The notes beneath the pieces are model-generated. The model was not told where the DNA came from. It did not search any database and saw only the letters and a list, made by a program, of their open reading frames with translations. 64,000 nt of DNA from Micropterix aruncella (Eukaryota; Arthropoda; Insecta; Lepidoptera; Micropterigidae), in assembly GCA_944548615.1 (NCBI GenBank), contig OX155963.1:21452431-21516430 (forward strand). Direction: 5' to 3'. The translations under genes and the position numbers were made by a program. Below, piece by piece: positions 33,736-44,556 of this stretch; positions within the stretch are counted from its first letter, which is position 1; every line of letters begins with the position of its first letter.

Positions 33736-34783
33736 AGCGGCATACTAAAATGTTGTCACAAAAACACAAATGTAAAGAATGATCAAAGAACTGCAGATAC
33801 ATTCTATCGATGCAATAAACGACACATTGCAATGAAAATCTATGTAGTGTGTCCTACGCACGAAGATTTCAAAAAGCCACAAACGATGAGTAAGCCGCGC
33901 AGCGCATCGTACATCACCATAGCGACGTTAGTAAACATCGCCGGTTTCACGACGTCCCACTTTGGTCGGCTCCAATGCATGTTCTCGACGTTTTATGTTT
34001 GCAAAATAATTGCGATCTGACCTATAGACCGTTTGGCTTACTTTCGCGGAAGACGACGCTTCTAAATCGAGGGATTTGCCTAGCAGTGAATACAGACTAT
34101 GCAACGGCCTACATACATATTCGTACTTGATGGAATGCTGTTCATAGGTAATAAAATATCGATAGTACAAACAATATAGATGAAAAGACTAGAGCCGGAA
34201 TTCCAAGAGACTGAAAATCTACAATAGATGTAATAACCAAACCGAATGCTTACTCTAACGGAACATCGAAAAATTTACGACTTATGAATAGATGAAGAAA
34301 ATTTTGAGTCAATAAAGCGAACCAACTTGAAATCAATGATGAAACTTATATAAAGATTTTGTTTTTTTTTATCGCCTGAATTTCTGGATCATTAAGATTT
34401 GTCTAAAGGAGCAAGAGTTGGAATGTCTTTATTTGGTTCGATATTTGAAACCAGGCGATCTTAGAATCAGTGGAAATGAAAACATTGAAGAGGTGTTTGC
34501 AAAAACAGCTCGACATTCTGTTCAAACATTCCGCTATACAAGAAATTAAAAAGAAAGATCAACAGGGTAAACAAGTATTCAATTGAAAAGAATTGAATAC
34601 TTGTTACTGACGCTTAAAAACGCCCTTTCTTGGTAACCAAGGCCTAAAGCGAAAAGAGTCTCTCTTTCAACACAGTTTTTCATGTAAAATATTATCTTGT
34701 ACAAAAAAATATTCTAATACCGAACAACATCTTTTCTCCAGGCAAAGAGTCTATATTAACACGTTGGCATATTAAGCGGCATA
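33736..34783. other. no recognised feature
   Basis: A 62-codon plus frame (33832-34020) and an 80-codon minus frame (33928-34170) overlap and match nothing I know. A TTAACACGTTGG end-like string at 34756 precedes the MITE at 34784. Confidence 0.25.
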
Positions 34784-35033
34784 TTAACACGTTGACCGGC
34801 AACCTCAAGATTACTCGTAGTTGGCTTGAGCAAAAAGCTTTTTGTTACATAGACAATTACGAGACAATTCGGAATTATGTACCTACTTTATTGAGAAAGT
34901 ACATTCTTAATAGTTTTTAATGATCAATATATACGTATACTATTCTTATAGCATTTAATATACTAATATAATTTAATAAGACTTAATTTCCAGACAAAAA
35001 TCTTGAAAACTGCCTTAGCAGTCAACGTGTTAA
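34784..35033. mobile_element. TTAA-bounded MITE (piggyBac-like), 250 bp
   Basis: TTAA at 34784-34787 and 35030-35033 bounds the inverted ends CACGTTGACCGGCA and (reverse) CACGTTGACTGCTA. No transposase. Its length matches the other two TTAA elements although the terminal sequences differ. Confidence 0.8.
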
Positions 35034-35309
35034 AGAAACAAAATTCTTATTTAGTTTCACATACAGAGCTACTCCTTGAAAGGTTTGTCGTGCTGTCGCG
35101 ATTGTCGCGTATAGTGTTCTGCGAACGAGTAATAATGACATGGAAGACACTTTCCTAATGGAAGACTTTTCCCTAGAGAGAGTAAAAAAGCCAGAGGCCT
35201 CGAAACATCTTAACCCTCCGTCGGGCGTATCTGATCTAAAAGGCTCAGGTCGGATACTTTTATTTGACCCTCCCCAGGGGCGTCTGTGCCGCCCATCCCA
35301 GTACCGTTC
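35034..35309. other. short unclassified stretch with a lone TTAACCC end
   Basis: TTAACCCTCCGTCGGGCG at about 35211 looks like one piggyBac-type terminus, but I did not find its partner nearby. Short frames on both strands are not convincing genes. Confidence 0.3.
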
Positions 35310-35324
35310 TGTCTCGCGGCGGCG

Positions 35325-35986
35325 GGGCCCTTGCTGAGTTGGCCACGAAGACCCATTCTGTTCAGGGTTGGTCACACTCACGGGTCAACACCTATCCGAC
35401 GGCCTCCATGCGTGAAGTGCGAGCCTGGGTAGGACTCTGGCCTTATGGTTAGTTTCCCATGGGAATCAACCTTCTGGCGCTCCTGGACGGTCTGCGCACC
35501 GTGCGGCGTAAGCCAATCGACTGTGCACTCTGACTAACAGTCGGGGGAGTCTGGAAGCAGTACTGTTTCCTATAGAGCGGTGGTGGTTGCGGACCTTACG
35601 GCGACTGCTCTTGAAATGACCATCGGCTACCCGATCCTGGGTAAACAGCTGGGCAAAGGATGCTGTGTTCCGCCATAGATTCGGTAAACACCGTTTCACC
35701 GCTTCGTAAGGGAGAGAACCGCGCAAGCGCCCTCGAACTCGTAACCAATCGAGAGACCGGAGTAATCTGGTCACAATTGGAAGTAAGGGCGTGAGTGTAG
35801 GCCCGCCGGGTAACACTCCTGGCTATCTCGCGGTTAAGGCGTTGGCCTCTTACGGGCTTGTGGCAGAGCTAGACGGTGGACTGTTTTGTCCTCAAGTCTT
35901 CTGCGCTCACTCCGGGGAGATAGAACGACTAATCGTTAAAACTTCCTGAGGTGACGGGCTCGCCCGCTGTAGTCGACAACCCTAGT
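35325..35986 (-). mobile_element. fold-back (FB) family, copy 8, solo arm with 15-bp target duplication
   Basis: Reads GGGCCCTTGCTGAGTTGGCC to GTAGTCGACAACCCTAGT on the plus strand. The flanks TGTCTCGCGGCGGCG (35310-35324) and TGTCTCGCAGCGGCG (35987-36001) agree at 14 of 15 bases. The family ORF is open over 116 codons at 35466-35816 (minus). With copies 1 and 6 it belongs to the less diverged subfamily. Confidence 0.85.
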
Positions 35987-36001
35987 TGTCTCGCAGCGGC
36001 G

Positions 36002-37129
36002 CATTGAACCCCCTTACTACTTCCTTACCCGAGGCCGTGGAGAGTATCAACATTGTCCGTGGCCTGTGAAGGTTATTGCGCTCGATCTATTCATACATTT
36101 TAAGGTGTGTTTTTCAATTAAACACACTTTTATAGTATGTTAAAAATGTTTATTATAGTCATTCTATGATAAAATAAAGGTAATTTTATTTTGATTTAAG
36201 TGCCTTACACTAAATGTTTTCCATTACTGTAATGTTTGAAAATGAATATGTTTATATCTGTCTATTTTAAGATTTTGATTTACTTTTTTTTAACAGTTAT
36301 TAAATGTATTTTTTGCATCAAATTTCACTTATTCCTTTAGTATACCATCCCTATGTCCGAGGTATCGGCGGCTGGGGAAACGGGCGGATTACCCCCTCCC
36401 CTCTCCCCGACCGTCGCTTCATACCTCGCAAATTTCCAGTACTATTACTGAGAGAGTGCCGGGTACGAAGCGACGGTCGAGGGCGGCGTACCTCCACCCG
36501 CTTTCCTAGCCCTCGATTCTTCGGAGCTTCCTCGGGGACAGTAAATAGGTCAGTGATAACTTTGAAGAGCTGATATTATTACAGGTAATTAAAAGTGGCG
36601 ATTTTCGAACGTGTGCCTGGCCCGAATTCAGGTGGCCCAGGGGTGCGCCTGACGGAGAGTTAAATGCCCCTCAGCCTCCCTGGTTTCGGTCATCTTAATG
36701 ATCGTACACCGAGGGAACAAAGGCCTACCGAAATGGTTCACTCTGCGCGCGCGGCGAGGTGCGCAACTGACACCTATCTCTCGGATCGCGGTGTTGCCCG
36801 GGGCGGCCGGAGACTGGACAGCCGCGAAGCCTCTCTGGCGCGAGGCGACAATTTCACGAAGAGGCTTGCGAGCGACTGGCGTGACGGCCAGCCCCGCGAG
36901 CCGGAGCCGGCAGCCGGAACCTGAGCGGCCAATAAAAATGGAACCACTTCTCTCTCGCAGCGAGAGAGATTAAGCCGGCCCGTTATGTGCGCGCGCGCCG
37001 AGCCACGACCCGAAAACGGTACACGCACATTGATATCGACCGATCCAACGGGACAAACCGATTTCGGGTCCTATCCGACCGACAACCTGGTTTTTAATCA
37101 ACTCTTCATTAGAAACTTCGTAAATATAA
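36002..37129. other. CpG-rich island with no recognised gene
   Basis: A first GC block (36360-36560) has an inverted pair, CCGACCGTCGCTTC / GAAGCGACGGTCG. A second, stronger block (36600-37030) is rich in CG, with CCAATAAAAATGG at 36929 and CTCTCGCAGCGAGAG at 36954. Frames of 86-91 codons are open on both strands, as expected from composition. It could be a promoter or first exon of an unseen transcript or a GC-rich transposon; I cannot decide. Confidence 0.3.
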
Positions 37130-38045
37130 AGGAATAAGATAAAATGAAGGGTTACGGGGAAGAACGATCAATAACAATAAATGGGGAGCCAGCGACAAAA
37201 ATGTGGAAAAGTTTTGGAAAAGCTGATACTTTCAGATCAGACAGTAGTTTGACAATAGAATGCCGGACTACAATCAGCAGGCCAGATTCCGGGACACCTG
37301 TCACTGGCGTACTAGGAAAGGTGTAATTTTAATTAGTACACCCAAAGTGTTTTTGAAAAGCTGAAAATTTTTCAGGAAACAGTGGGTGCAATAAATAACT
37401 CGAAATATATGGTCAGACTGCTTCATAATCGAGCCCATGGCGTCAGCATCACCACACATGCCACGCATCGGTCTATGACGCATCGATCAACTGCCGCGCA
37501 ATATAATGGTCGCAATGGCGTAATATAAGAGTATGGAGATGCTGACGCCGCACGTTCGATTATAACGCAGTCTGACCATATGTTTCGAGTTCTTTATTAC
37601 ATCTACTGTCTACTGATGACTGTTCAGCTTTTCCATAACACTTTGGAGGTACTAATTAAAATTACACCTTTCCTAGTACGCCAGCGCCAGGTGTCCCGGA
37701 ATCTGGTCTGATGACTGTACCCCGGCATTCTATGGCCAAAATACTGTCTGATGTGAAAGTATCAGCTTTTCCAAAAGTCTTGCACTATTTTATCGTTTGC
37801 TGTTGGTTACAACTTTTAAAAAATTTTGCTATTTTTTTTTTTAATTTACTTACTTAAAATGTGACCTTTTAGCCAGGGTTTATTTGAGTGAGAACACAAG
37901 TTATTTTGCCTGTAAACCAAATATAGTAAGGATTCTAAAAAAATCAATTTTTCTTAAATGTACACCTCATAAAAGATATCTCATTTAAAAAAATAAGATT
38001 GACATTGATGGTTCTTCTCCGTAACCCTTTAAATAACTATTTACA
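37130..38045. mobile_element. large imperfect fold-back element
   Basis: The left arm (about 37200-37450) and right arm (about 37535-37785) are inverted copies: GGAAAAGCTGATACTTTCA / TGAAAGTATCAGCTTTTCC, CGTACTAGGAAAGGTGTAAT / ATTACACCTTTCCTAGTACG, ATGGTCAGACTG / CAGTCTGACCAT. An outer pair, AAGGGTTACGGGGAAGAAC / GTTCTTCTCCGTAACCCTT, lies at about 37146 and 38017. The centre holds GATGCTGACGCC-type sequence. No coding content. Unrelated to the FB family. Confidence 0.7.
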
Positions 38046-38345
38046 CTGGTGATTCAAGACAAATGACGGAACCAAAAGGTAAGGAAAGTCAGAGACACCC
38101 GGCCTTGTTGTCCCTCTGTAATGAGATATCCGAAGAGAAGTATGTTGGATCAAGGACTTGCGAGTACGGTGGGTGACTCCTGTAACTTTGCGATTGTTTG
38201 CTTTGAAGTGCTGCGGTTGTCGTGCAAAAACATGGATTAGCCAGAGTTTCTTTTTTTTAATCTTCGACCTTCGCCATCATTGTTTGCAAGAATCTATAAT
38301 GCACGAATCTGTAATATATAATATAAGAATCTATAATCTATAATA
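38046..38345. other. no recognised feature
   Basis: Ordinary sequence between the fold-back element and a SINE copy. Short AATATATAAT repeats lie next to the SINE. Confidence 0.25.
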
Positions 38346-38590
38346 TATATATACAACGGCACAGGATTCCCGACCGGGTCGCCATTATTCCTTGGGATAA
38401 AATTAACGGAATTGCATTTCAAATCTGTCGATCGATAGCAAGACACACACTTACATACATGTTACACGCACATATACATATAAACACTTCATAAAAGGGT
38501 TAGTTGTAAGAGATATCCATTTGACAATAAACCCGCCCAATGTGAAATTTCACTATAAAGAGTAAAAACAAACTTTAAATTCGAAAATAC
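38346..38590 (+). mobile_element. tRNA-SINE copy, head degenerate
   Basis: Reads GGATTCCCGACCGGGTCGCC (remnant of the tRNA-like B-box arm), AAATTAACGGAATTGCATTT, CGATCGATAGCAAGACA, a short CA/TA run, GGGTTAGTTGTAAGAGAT and the GTGAAATTTCACTATAAAG tail. Same family and block order as the reverse of 50994-51775. Confidence 0.7.
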
Positions 38591-38944
38591 CGCGAAATTT
38601 GATTTTTTTTAATAATTGCACACACGAAAATGTAAAGAAGTAATAATACGTCGTATTGGAATTATACACATCCGAAGTTTTGTATATTCTAAGTTTTGTT
38701 TGGATGATTTTGTTAAATAAACTAGTTATATAACCTAGTTAAATAAGGTGAATTATATAACAAGGGTTTATTACAAGTTGTTATTTAAATAAACAGTTGA
38801 TCTAAAATAGATCGTAAAAGAAAAACTAATCAAGTCCAGTATCACAGCAAGAAAGTAAAAACAGCATCACATGAAAACAGAAAACACTCAGAACACCTCA
38901 ACGTAAAATGAAGGAATGACAACGGCCCTAGGCGCCAAATCCTA
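38591..38944. other. no recognised feature
   Basis: A+T-rich sequence; the right end includes a CGGCCCTAGGCGCC block that recurs at 39640, probably part of a decayed repeat. Confidence 0.25.
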
Positions 38945-39170
38945 CCTGGCACCCATATTTATTGATTTATTTATTTGTTTATTTCAGAATTATTTACTAT
39001 AAAACATTGAATTACTTACAAAAATAGCAGGAACCGAATGGCGAAACCTTAACATTTTGCTTATTTGATTCTGTTACCCAACTGGGACTATCCCGTTCTA
39101 GGGTGGACAGGACTTTAATATTACAATTAATTATGTACAAGTTTTAGTAAAAAGCTAATAACACTAAATT
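38945..39170 (-). mobile_element. LINE 3' UTR fragment
   Basis: The minus strand reads TGTCCACCCTAGAACGGGAT, AGTCCCAGTTGGGTAACAGA, AAAATGTTAAGGTTTCGCC and an AAATAAATAAATCAATAAAT tail. Matches 22705-22862 in reverse. Confidence 0.75.
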
Positions 39171-39521
39171 TACCCTAAAATGTGGTCTTCAAAAACATTA
39201 TAATAATAATAATAAATATTAAAAGATAGTATAATAAATAAAATGCATTTCCATTATATAATCGGCAATAAATATAATATAAAATTCGTAAGAAATGAAA
39301 GAAACACAGTCATTAATATTTAATATATGTTATGTAATATAGAATTTATTATAAAAATATTTAGTCAAAAAAGCACAATTTATTGTCAAAATTTTAACAA
39401 AGTCAAATAATTTTTGGTAGTTTGTTCAATGTTAAAATATACTCAACATACATGTTTAAAAATATGTTAATAATTTGTTCACCTAAGTTTTATTGAGTAT
39501 ACGCGATAAGCAATGGTATAA

Positions 39522-39576
39522 TAAATAAGCAAGACAGCGGTGTATACTGAGTATACACCGCTGTCTTGCTTATTTA
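39522..39576. repeat. 55-bp near-perfect palindrome
   Basis: The arms of 26 bp (TAAATAAGCAAGACAGCGG...TATAC and its inverse) match perfectly around a 3-base centre, TGA. The sequence to its right (about 39600-39660) shares ACGGCCC.AGGCGCC.AATC with 38930-38950. May be a fold-back joint within a decayed element. Confidence 0.9.
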
Positions 39577-40004
39577 CCGTGTCTCTTTCATATATAGGCT
39601 TGTTTAGACAACCCTTACGTAAAACAAAGACATTTCGACGGCCCAGGCGCCGAATCTTACCTGACACCCGCACACTGTTCATCTATCTCTATCTTACTTA
39701 TTGGCTGGTTTTTTTTCGTCCATAAACTTATTTGCCACTTTAGTTTCGGCTGTTTTTTTTTTCATCCATAAACTTATATGTCTGTTTAGTTTCGGGATAA
39801 GATAAAATCACTCACTCGGTACTACGCATTTATTTTTACTATTAATAGTTAACCGTCACACCTTTGGGTTATTATTCAAAAAGTAGGTGAATCCTTATTT
39901 TTTTTCATTAGATTTCTCAATAACAGTACTTATTTAAAGCATACCAGACAAAATATAACATGAATATAAATGCATGGTATCAAATACCACACCTTCTCCA
40001 ATTA
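39577..40004. other. no recognised gene
   Basis: Contains a duplicated TTTTTTTTCGTCCATAAACTTAT-like segment (about 39710 and 39757). No coding signal. Confidence 0.3.
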
Positions 40005-40200
40005 ATCCTGCAAGGAAAGATAAAAGGCTGCTAAAGACCTGGCCGAAGAAGAACCCACTGGCTACAAAACCTCGTGGAATGGTTCAACTCAAGCACCACC
40101 GAGTTGTTCCGCGCCGCAACATCACGGGCCCAAGTGGCTTATAATAACCGCCGACCTCCGATAGGAGATGGCACTTTAAGAAGAAAACAAAATATATAGC
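40005..40200 (+). pseudogene. RTE-type LINE C-terminal remnant
   Basis: The frame reads RPGRRRTHWLQNLVEWFN, then TTELFRAATSRAQVAYNNR and IGDGTLRRR. This is the C-terminal tail pattern of RTE-like LINEs (RRRISWL.NL..WF ... LFRAA.S...). Only the last 60 codons or so remain. Confidence 0.65.
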
Positions 40201-40362
40201 GGTCTATATGTATAAGCGGTTTTTATATATCGGTTTTATTAAAATTTGTATATATGTACGTATATAATTTTTATATATTTTATATACATTTTTCGATATG
40301 TTAATATAGCGGACCTATCACGTACGTTCGTATAAGTGGGGCGGTTAATAATAATATAGGTA

Positions 40363-40752
40363 TACAAGGTGAGTTTTTAATTGAAACACCTTATAATGGG
40401 TGAATCAGTACGACGAACTAAGTAACTTTTAATAGGATTTTTTGGAAAAAACAAAAAAAAATCTTTTTGTTTTTTTCTTGAAAACTAGTGTAAAAAGCTT
40501 TGAGCACGATGCGCTATCTAGCGGTAGGTAAAATGTCGCTAATATTGTTTATTAGCTATATTTTACCTACCGCTACATGGCGCAGCGCGTTCAATGCTTC
40601 TCAAACTTTTCTTCGACAGACATAAGTCACAAATTTGACAAAAAATGGCAAAAACAAAAAAAAAATGTTTTTTTTAATATCAAAAGTTGCCTACTTTGTC
40701 GTACTGTTTCACCTACTAGAAGGAAGTCACTTATTTAAAACTCAGCCTGTAT
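40363..40752. mobile_element. mariner-like MITE, uninterrupted copy
   Basis: Begins TACAAGGTGAGTTTTTAATT and ends AAAACTCAGCCTGTA. The inner inverted pair GCTATCTAGCGGTAGGTAAA / TTTACCTACCGCTACATGG surrounds AATATTGTTTATTAGC. About 390 bp; no coding capacity. This is the compact form of the element at 820-1845. Confidence 0.8.
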
Positions 40753-40984
40753 AGTTTGTGATATTTTCTACATATTTTACCTATACCTATAAATAATATA
40801 AACAACTGTATCGTTTAAATAAAACGAATTAAATAAGGCATTTTACTAAAAAAGAGTAATTATTGAATAAAATGTTTTGCAATTTCAACACACTATAACT
40901 TTTTTCAGCCATTTATTTCAGCTTCTCTGCTATAGAATGAAATGTTACACTTATAATAAGCTTTCGTATATGTGGCAAAATGTA

Positions 40985-41080
40985 TATGTGGTATTTATTT
41001 ATTTATTTATTTTATTTTCGGGAAACATACAGCGCTTCATTAGTTATTACTAATTATTCTAATACAGTGTTTCGCTTGCC
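40985..41080 (-). mobile_element. LINE 3' tail fragment
   Basis: The minus strand ends CGAAAATAAAATAAATAAATAAATACC, a tandem AAAT tail (plus TATTTATTTATTTATT at about 40993), preceded by GAAGCGCTGTATGTTTCCC. Typical LINE 3' end; nothing coding. Confidence 0.5.
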
Positions 41081-41116
41081 GATTAATTGTTTCCTACATT
41101 ATTTTCTTATACGGTA

Positions 41117-41148
41117 ACATTGAGTTATACGTATGTATAACTCAATGT
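41117..41148. repeat. 32-bp inverted repeat
   Basis: ACATTGAGTTATAC and its exact inverse are separated by GTAT. Both flanks carry ACGGTAA, so a short direct repeat surrounds the palindrome. Confidence 0.85.
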
Positions 41149-41246
41149 ACGGTAAATCAAAAGTTGCATTGCACTAAATTAAATTTAATTTAATTACAAT
41201 TGAACTATAGCAAGGATAGGAAAGGAGAGGGATGGGATATACCCAT

Positions 41247-41293
41247 AATACCTATATCCTATCCTATCCTATGTAGGATAGGATATAGGTATT
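41247..41293. repeat. 47-bp inverted repeat of TATCC units
   Basis: Arms AATACCTATATCCTATCCT / AGGATAGGATATAGGTATT are perfect over 19 bp around a 9-base loop. Likely a fold-back at a short tandem TATCC run. Confidence 0.9.
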
Positions 41294-41512
41294 CAAATTA
41301 TACTCTTTGATATTCTCATTTTCGCTCTGAGTGTTTTGCAACAATTTGTATACTCACTATGTAATCACTTCCTAGACGCCTAGTGAGCTAAGGACAGCCT
41401 CGCTGAATTTAGGTTGATTCAAGTAAAAAATGTCGATATCTTCGAATCGACTATTGTATGTGGTCATCAAGCGGTGCATAAGAGTTTTGGGCGTAACTAG
41501 TGTTCACACGAG

Positions 41513-41901
41513 CAGGGGCGGACCGTGCGTTTGTGGGGCCCTGGGCTAATATTACTTGGGGGCCTGCCTAATTAATCAACTAATTGCCATTTTGCAAAAA
41601 AACTGTTTTCGATAATGATGTCTAGGTCACTAGGTACACAATATATAAAAAAAGAGGACAATACAATATTTTATTTGTTTAATATGACAGACACACAAAC
41701 ATAACTGACACACACAAACATTTAACTTTTCACTTAAATAGACAAAACAACATTATAATACTAATACTTTTTGAAAATTTGAGATTTTGTTTTTTCATTC
41801 TCAATATTGTCTATTATTTTCAATTGAGGCTGAGGGCCTTTATATCTACGGGGCCCTGGGCTGCAGCTCAAAAAGCTATTAGGTATATAGATCCGCCCCT
41901 G
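41513..41901. mobile_element. hAT MITE with exact 8-bp target duplication
   Basis: Starts CAGGGGCGGACCGTGCG and ends AGATCCGCCCCTG; subterminal GGGGCCCTGGGCT occurs at both sides. CACACGAG flanks it at 41505-41512 and 41902-41909. 389 bp, no transposase. The frames that read into its right end (41761-41976 minus, 41779-42186 plus) are accidental. Confidence 0.93.
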
Positions 41902-41909
41902 CACACGAG

Positions 41910-42501
41910 GGATTTCGAACGTACGAGGAGAGCGAACCCTTCGTGGCGGTACCAACAACGACAGCTTCATTACCAAATGAGGGCTATCAATTTTATGAGT
42001 GGCAAAGTATTACAACAAACTTTGAGTGGCAAAGTGTGGCAAAGTGTTACAACAAACTTTGCAAGTGGGTACGAAATTACCCATTGTCCGTCGAACTTCA
42101 CTCAATGTTTTCATATAAAACTGAAACTATCGTATACACAACATCCTTCACTTCTTCGTGTCGCGGGTGGGAATAATGTATATTAGCTTATGTGAAAGCT
42201 ACCACAACTCAATATGTAAGTAATATATAACTTATCGCTTACAGGCATGACGTCAAACCTATCATATTCGTAGCATACTGCCTATGATCACGAAGATCAA
42301 ATAAAACAGTAGAGCCGCAGTTTCGCCACACAAACTAAACACATAAAACCCAATGCAATACGAAAAACACCGATGCGCTTATTTCAAGATGCGTTCCGTT
42401 GTATGTTTAGGTCGTCATTATCCAATGCCATACAGCCTATAGCATATACCTAGATACATCCTATAGATTTTTCTAGACTTCAAATTTTTCGTATATATAT
42501 A
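41910..42501. other. no recognised gene
   Basis: Includes a short tandem, GAGTGGCAAAGT (about 41997-42040). Open frames here begin inside the hAT MITE and are not credible. No other signal. Confidence 0.3.
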
Positions 42502-43203
42502 CTAGCTGTTGCCCGCGGCTTCGCTTCGCGTGAAGTATCGAATCGATTTGTTAATTTAAGTAGGGTGGCGTTTATTTGCCTTCTTAGACGATACTTTTGA
42601 ACGCTGACCTTGCTGTTCCAGCATCCGCCACCGCCTGCTAGGTATTTCGGAGTGCTTACACACGTCACTAATTTCATGATATCTCTATAACTATACCACT
42701 TAAAATTTTTCAGTAAATAGCTAATTTTATCTTTATTGAGCACCCGTGATAATGGAAAAAAATATTTTGATAAGGGTTCTTATTTTATATCTAATGTCTT
42801 CAACAAACACTGCCTACTTATTTTCCTTATTTTTTTGAGACATAAGTAAAAGCAGTTATTGTAGCTGAAATATAAAAGTTGTATATGCTGTCGCTGACTT
42901 TTTTATACATCTCTCTGAGGCTGACATTTTTCTCATAAATTGTTTTTTTAGATATATCAAACCGTCTCGTCAGCGCACGCCGATAAAGCAACTCACCAGC
43001 TCATTTTTATCCGACTTGATTTACAAATATCCCGATCTCGTATTGAAAACCAATATTTATCACAATAAAATATAGCCTATGACATTCTTCGTAAATGGAG
43101 CTTTCCATTAGTGGAAGAATTTTTGAAATCGGATGAGTAGTTTCGGAGATTACCTCCTACATACAAACTTACAAACTTTACGTCTTTATAATATTAGTAT
43201 AGA
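42502..43203 (-). mobile_element. non-autonomous Helitron, about 700 bp
   Basis: In minus sense it opens TCTATACTAATATTATAAAG after A, and closes CGGGCAACAGCTAG before T, with a GCGAAGCGAAGCCGCGGGC GC-rich stem region upstream of CTAG. 5' TC, 3' CTAG, insertion between A and T and no target duplication are Helitron signatures, and this terminal type is abundant in Lepidoptera. No Rep/helicase frame. Confidence 0.75.
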
Positions 43204-43784
43204 TTAGAAAATATAAGGAACGGTGGAGATATTATTTCCTTTGAAAAATCCGCAGTGTATCTCTAAAACCTAGTAGGTACACATATTAAACTCATTACCT
43301 ACTCAAAGTTCTATAGGCCTAAAAATCTTAAACAGATAAAGATCTTTGCCTGCCTGATACTTATTAAAACACAGCTGCTATAAATTAGTGCGAAGTCCGG
43401 TCAGACGCCGCCACTCATGGACCGTGGCTGGAATGCGAATATATTAGGACATGTCGTTTGTATTCAAATAGTCCTTAAACGCATCCTCAGCCTCGAGTCT
43501 GCTGACCGGATGACAAAGAATTCAAATCTATTTACTTATATAATGTAATATAAGATTTAATGTCATATAATGTCTTATAGGCAGTGCTAAAACTTGCGTA
43601 GACTACGATACTGTCTGTTGGGTTAGGTCATCAAACTCTTGCAAGTAGATGATATCAAAAGCTGAACACTGTTCAGGCTTCACCAATGGACTTGGAACTA
43701 CAAAAGCTCCATTTAGACTGCAGCTAGGTACAACATGGAGCCCACTATACAAAAGTTGATGTTTATCTGATTCTCAGTCATTTT
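43204..43784. other. no recognised feature
   Basis: Nothing with a known motif or shared repeat was found between the Helitron and the RT fragment. Confidence 0.25.
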
Positions 43785-43945
43785 CTAGTTAATTCTAAAA
43801 AAGCATTTGATCGTGCGGGACATGATGAGATTTTGGATGTAACATCGTTTATATAGCGGGTTTAGACTGATCCACGTCGTACTATAATTTGGAAGCCATG
43901 ATTTTACTACGAAACGTAACGTGTAGATGGCACTCCTATTTCCAA
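43785..43945 (+). pseudogene. possible RTE-type reverse transcriptase fragment
   Basis: Read with frame changes: SKKAFDRAGHDEILDV, then RRTIIWKP.FYYET.RVDGTPIS. This is compatible with the KAFDRV.HE.L ... LRIIWNLYY.Q.A.VR.. region of RTE-like enzymes. Stops are present. Short and uncertain. Confidence 0.35.
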
Positions 43946-44004
43946 AATTGATTAATCTTCTATTATTGTTTAATACGACTTACTTGGTTTACTTGATCAT
44001 GCCA

Positions 44005-44240
44005 TGAAAGATGTTGATCTATTAGAATTCCAAGGTTTTTATTTAACATTTTTGGTAAATTGGACAATTATTCCATTTACACAAATTGGCTGTAATGATG
44101 AAGTATCTATTTTTGACAATGTTTTTTTTGCCGCCTATCACAATGGCTTGCGATTTATTTGGATTTATAATTATACCATGTTTTATAGCCCAATCAGATA
44201 TTTGATCTAAATCGGAGTTCATTATAGCCACGGCTGTGCA
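44005..44240 (-). pseudogene. LINE reverse transcriptase fragment
   Basis: The minus strand reads AIMNSDLDQISDWAIKHGII then NPNKSQAIVIGGKKN, the segment after the catalytic YADD motif in Jockey/CR1-like RTs (L..DL..I..WA..H.L..NP.KSQ). After a frameshift it continues VQFTKNVKNLGI. The catalytic motif itself is absent. Confidence 0.65.
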
Positions 44241-44556
44241 AAGGTAGAAGAGTAACGGCGATAAACTCCTCCCTGCAGAAAAAAAACTTTTTTAAATATA
44301 CTTTACATTTTTAAATTACCTCTCGATGCTATCTAATACGTAGTTGGGTATATCTTTAACGATGACATTATACATCACCAAATCTAGGTTGCTTGGATCC
44401 CTTTAGTCTTATAGTTATGTTTTCTATCGAAGGTTGGCAATCACTTCTTCAAAGTTATTTACTAAATTTATACATTTTTTAAGGATTTTGATCAAAGAAC
44501 TGCTTCTCCTGTTCTGTTCGGTCTTCTGCAATGCTCGATTCACCCTTGCATTATCT

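Noticed and set aside
36664..36973. Overlapping frames of 84-91 codons in the CpG-rich island
   Set aside because: Stop-free frames on both strands are expected at this GC content; there is no domain or splice support.
41779..42186. A 135-codon plus-strand gene
   Set aside because: The frame starts inside a hAT MITE with exact target duplications and runs out through its terminus. It has no protein motif.
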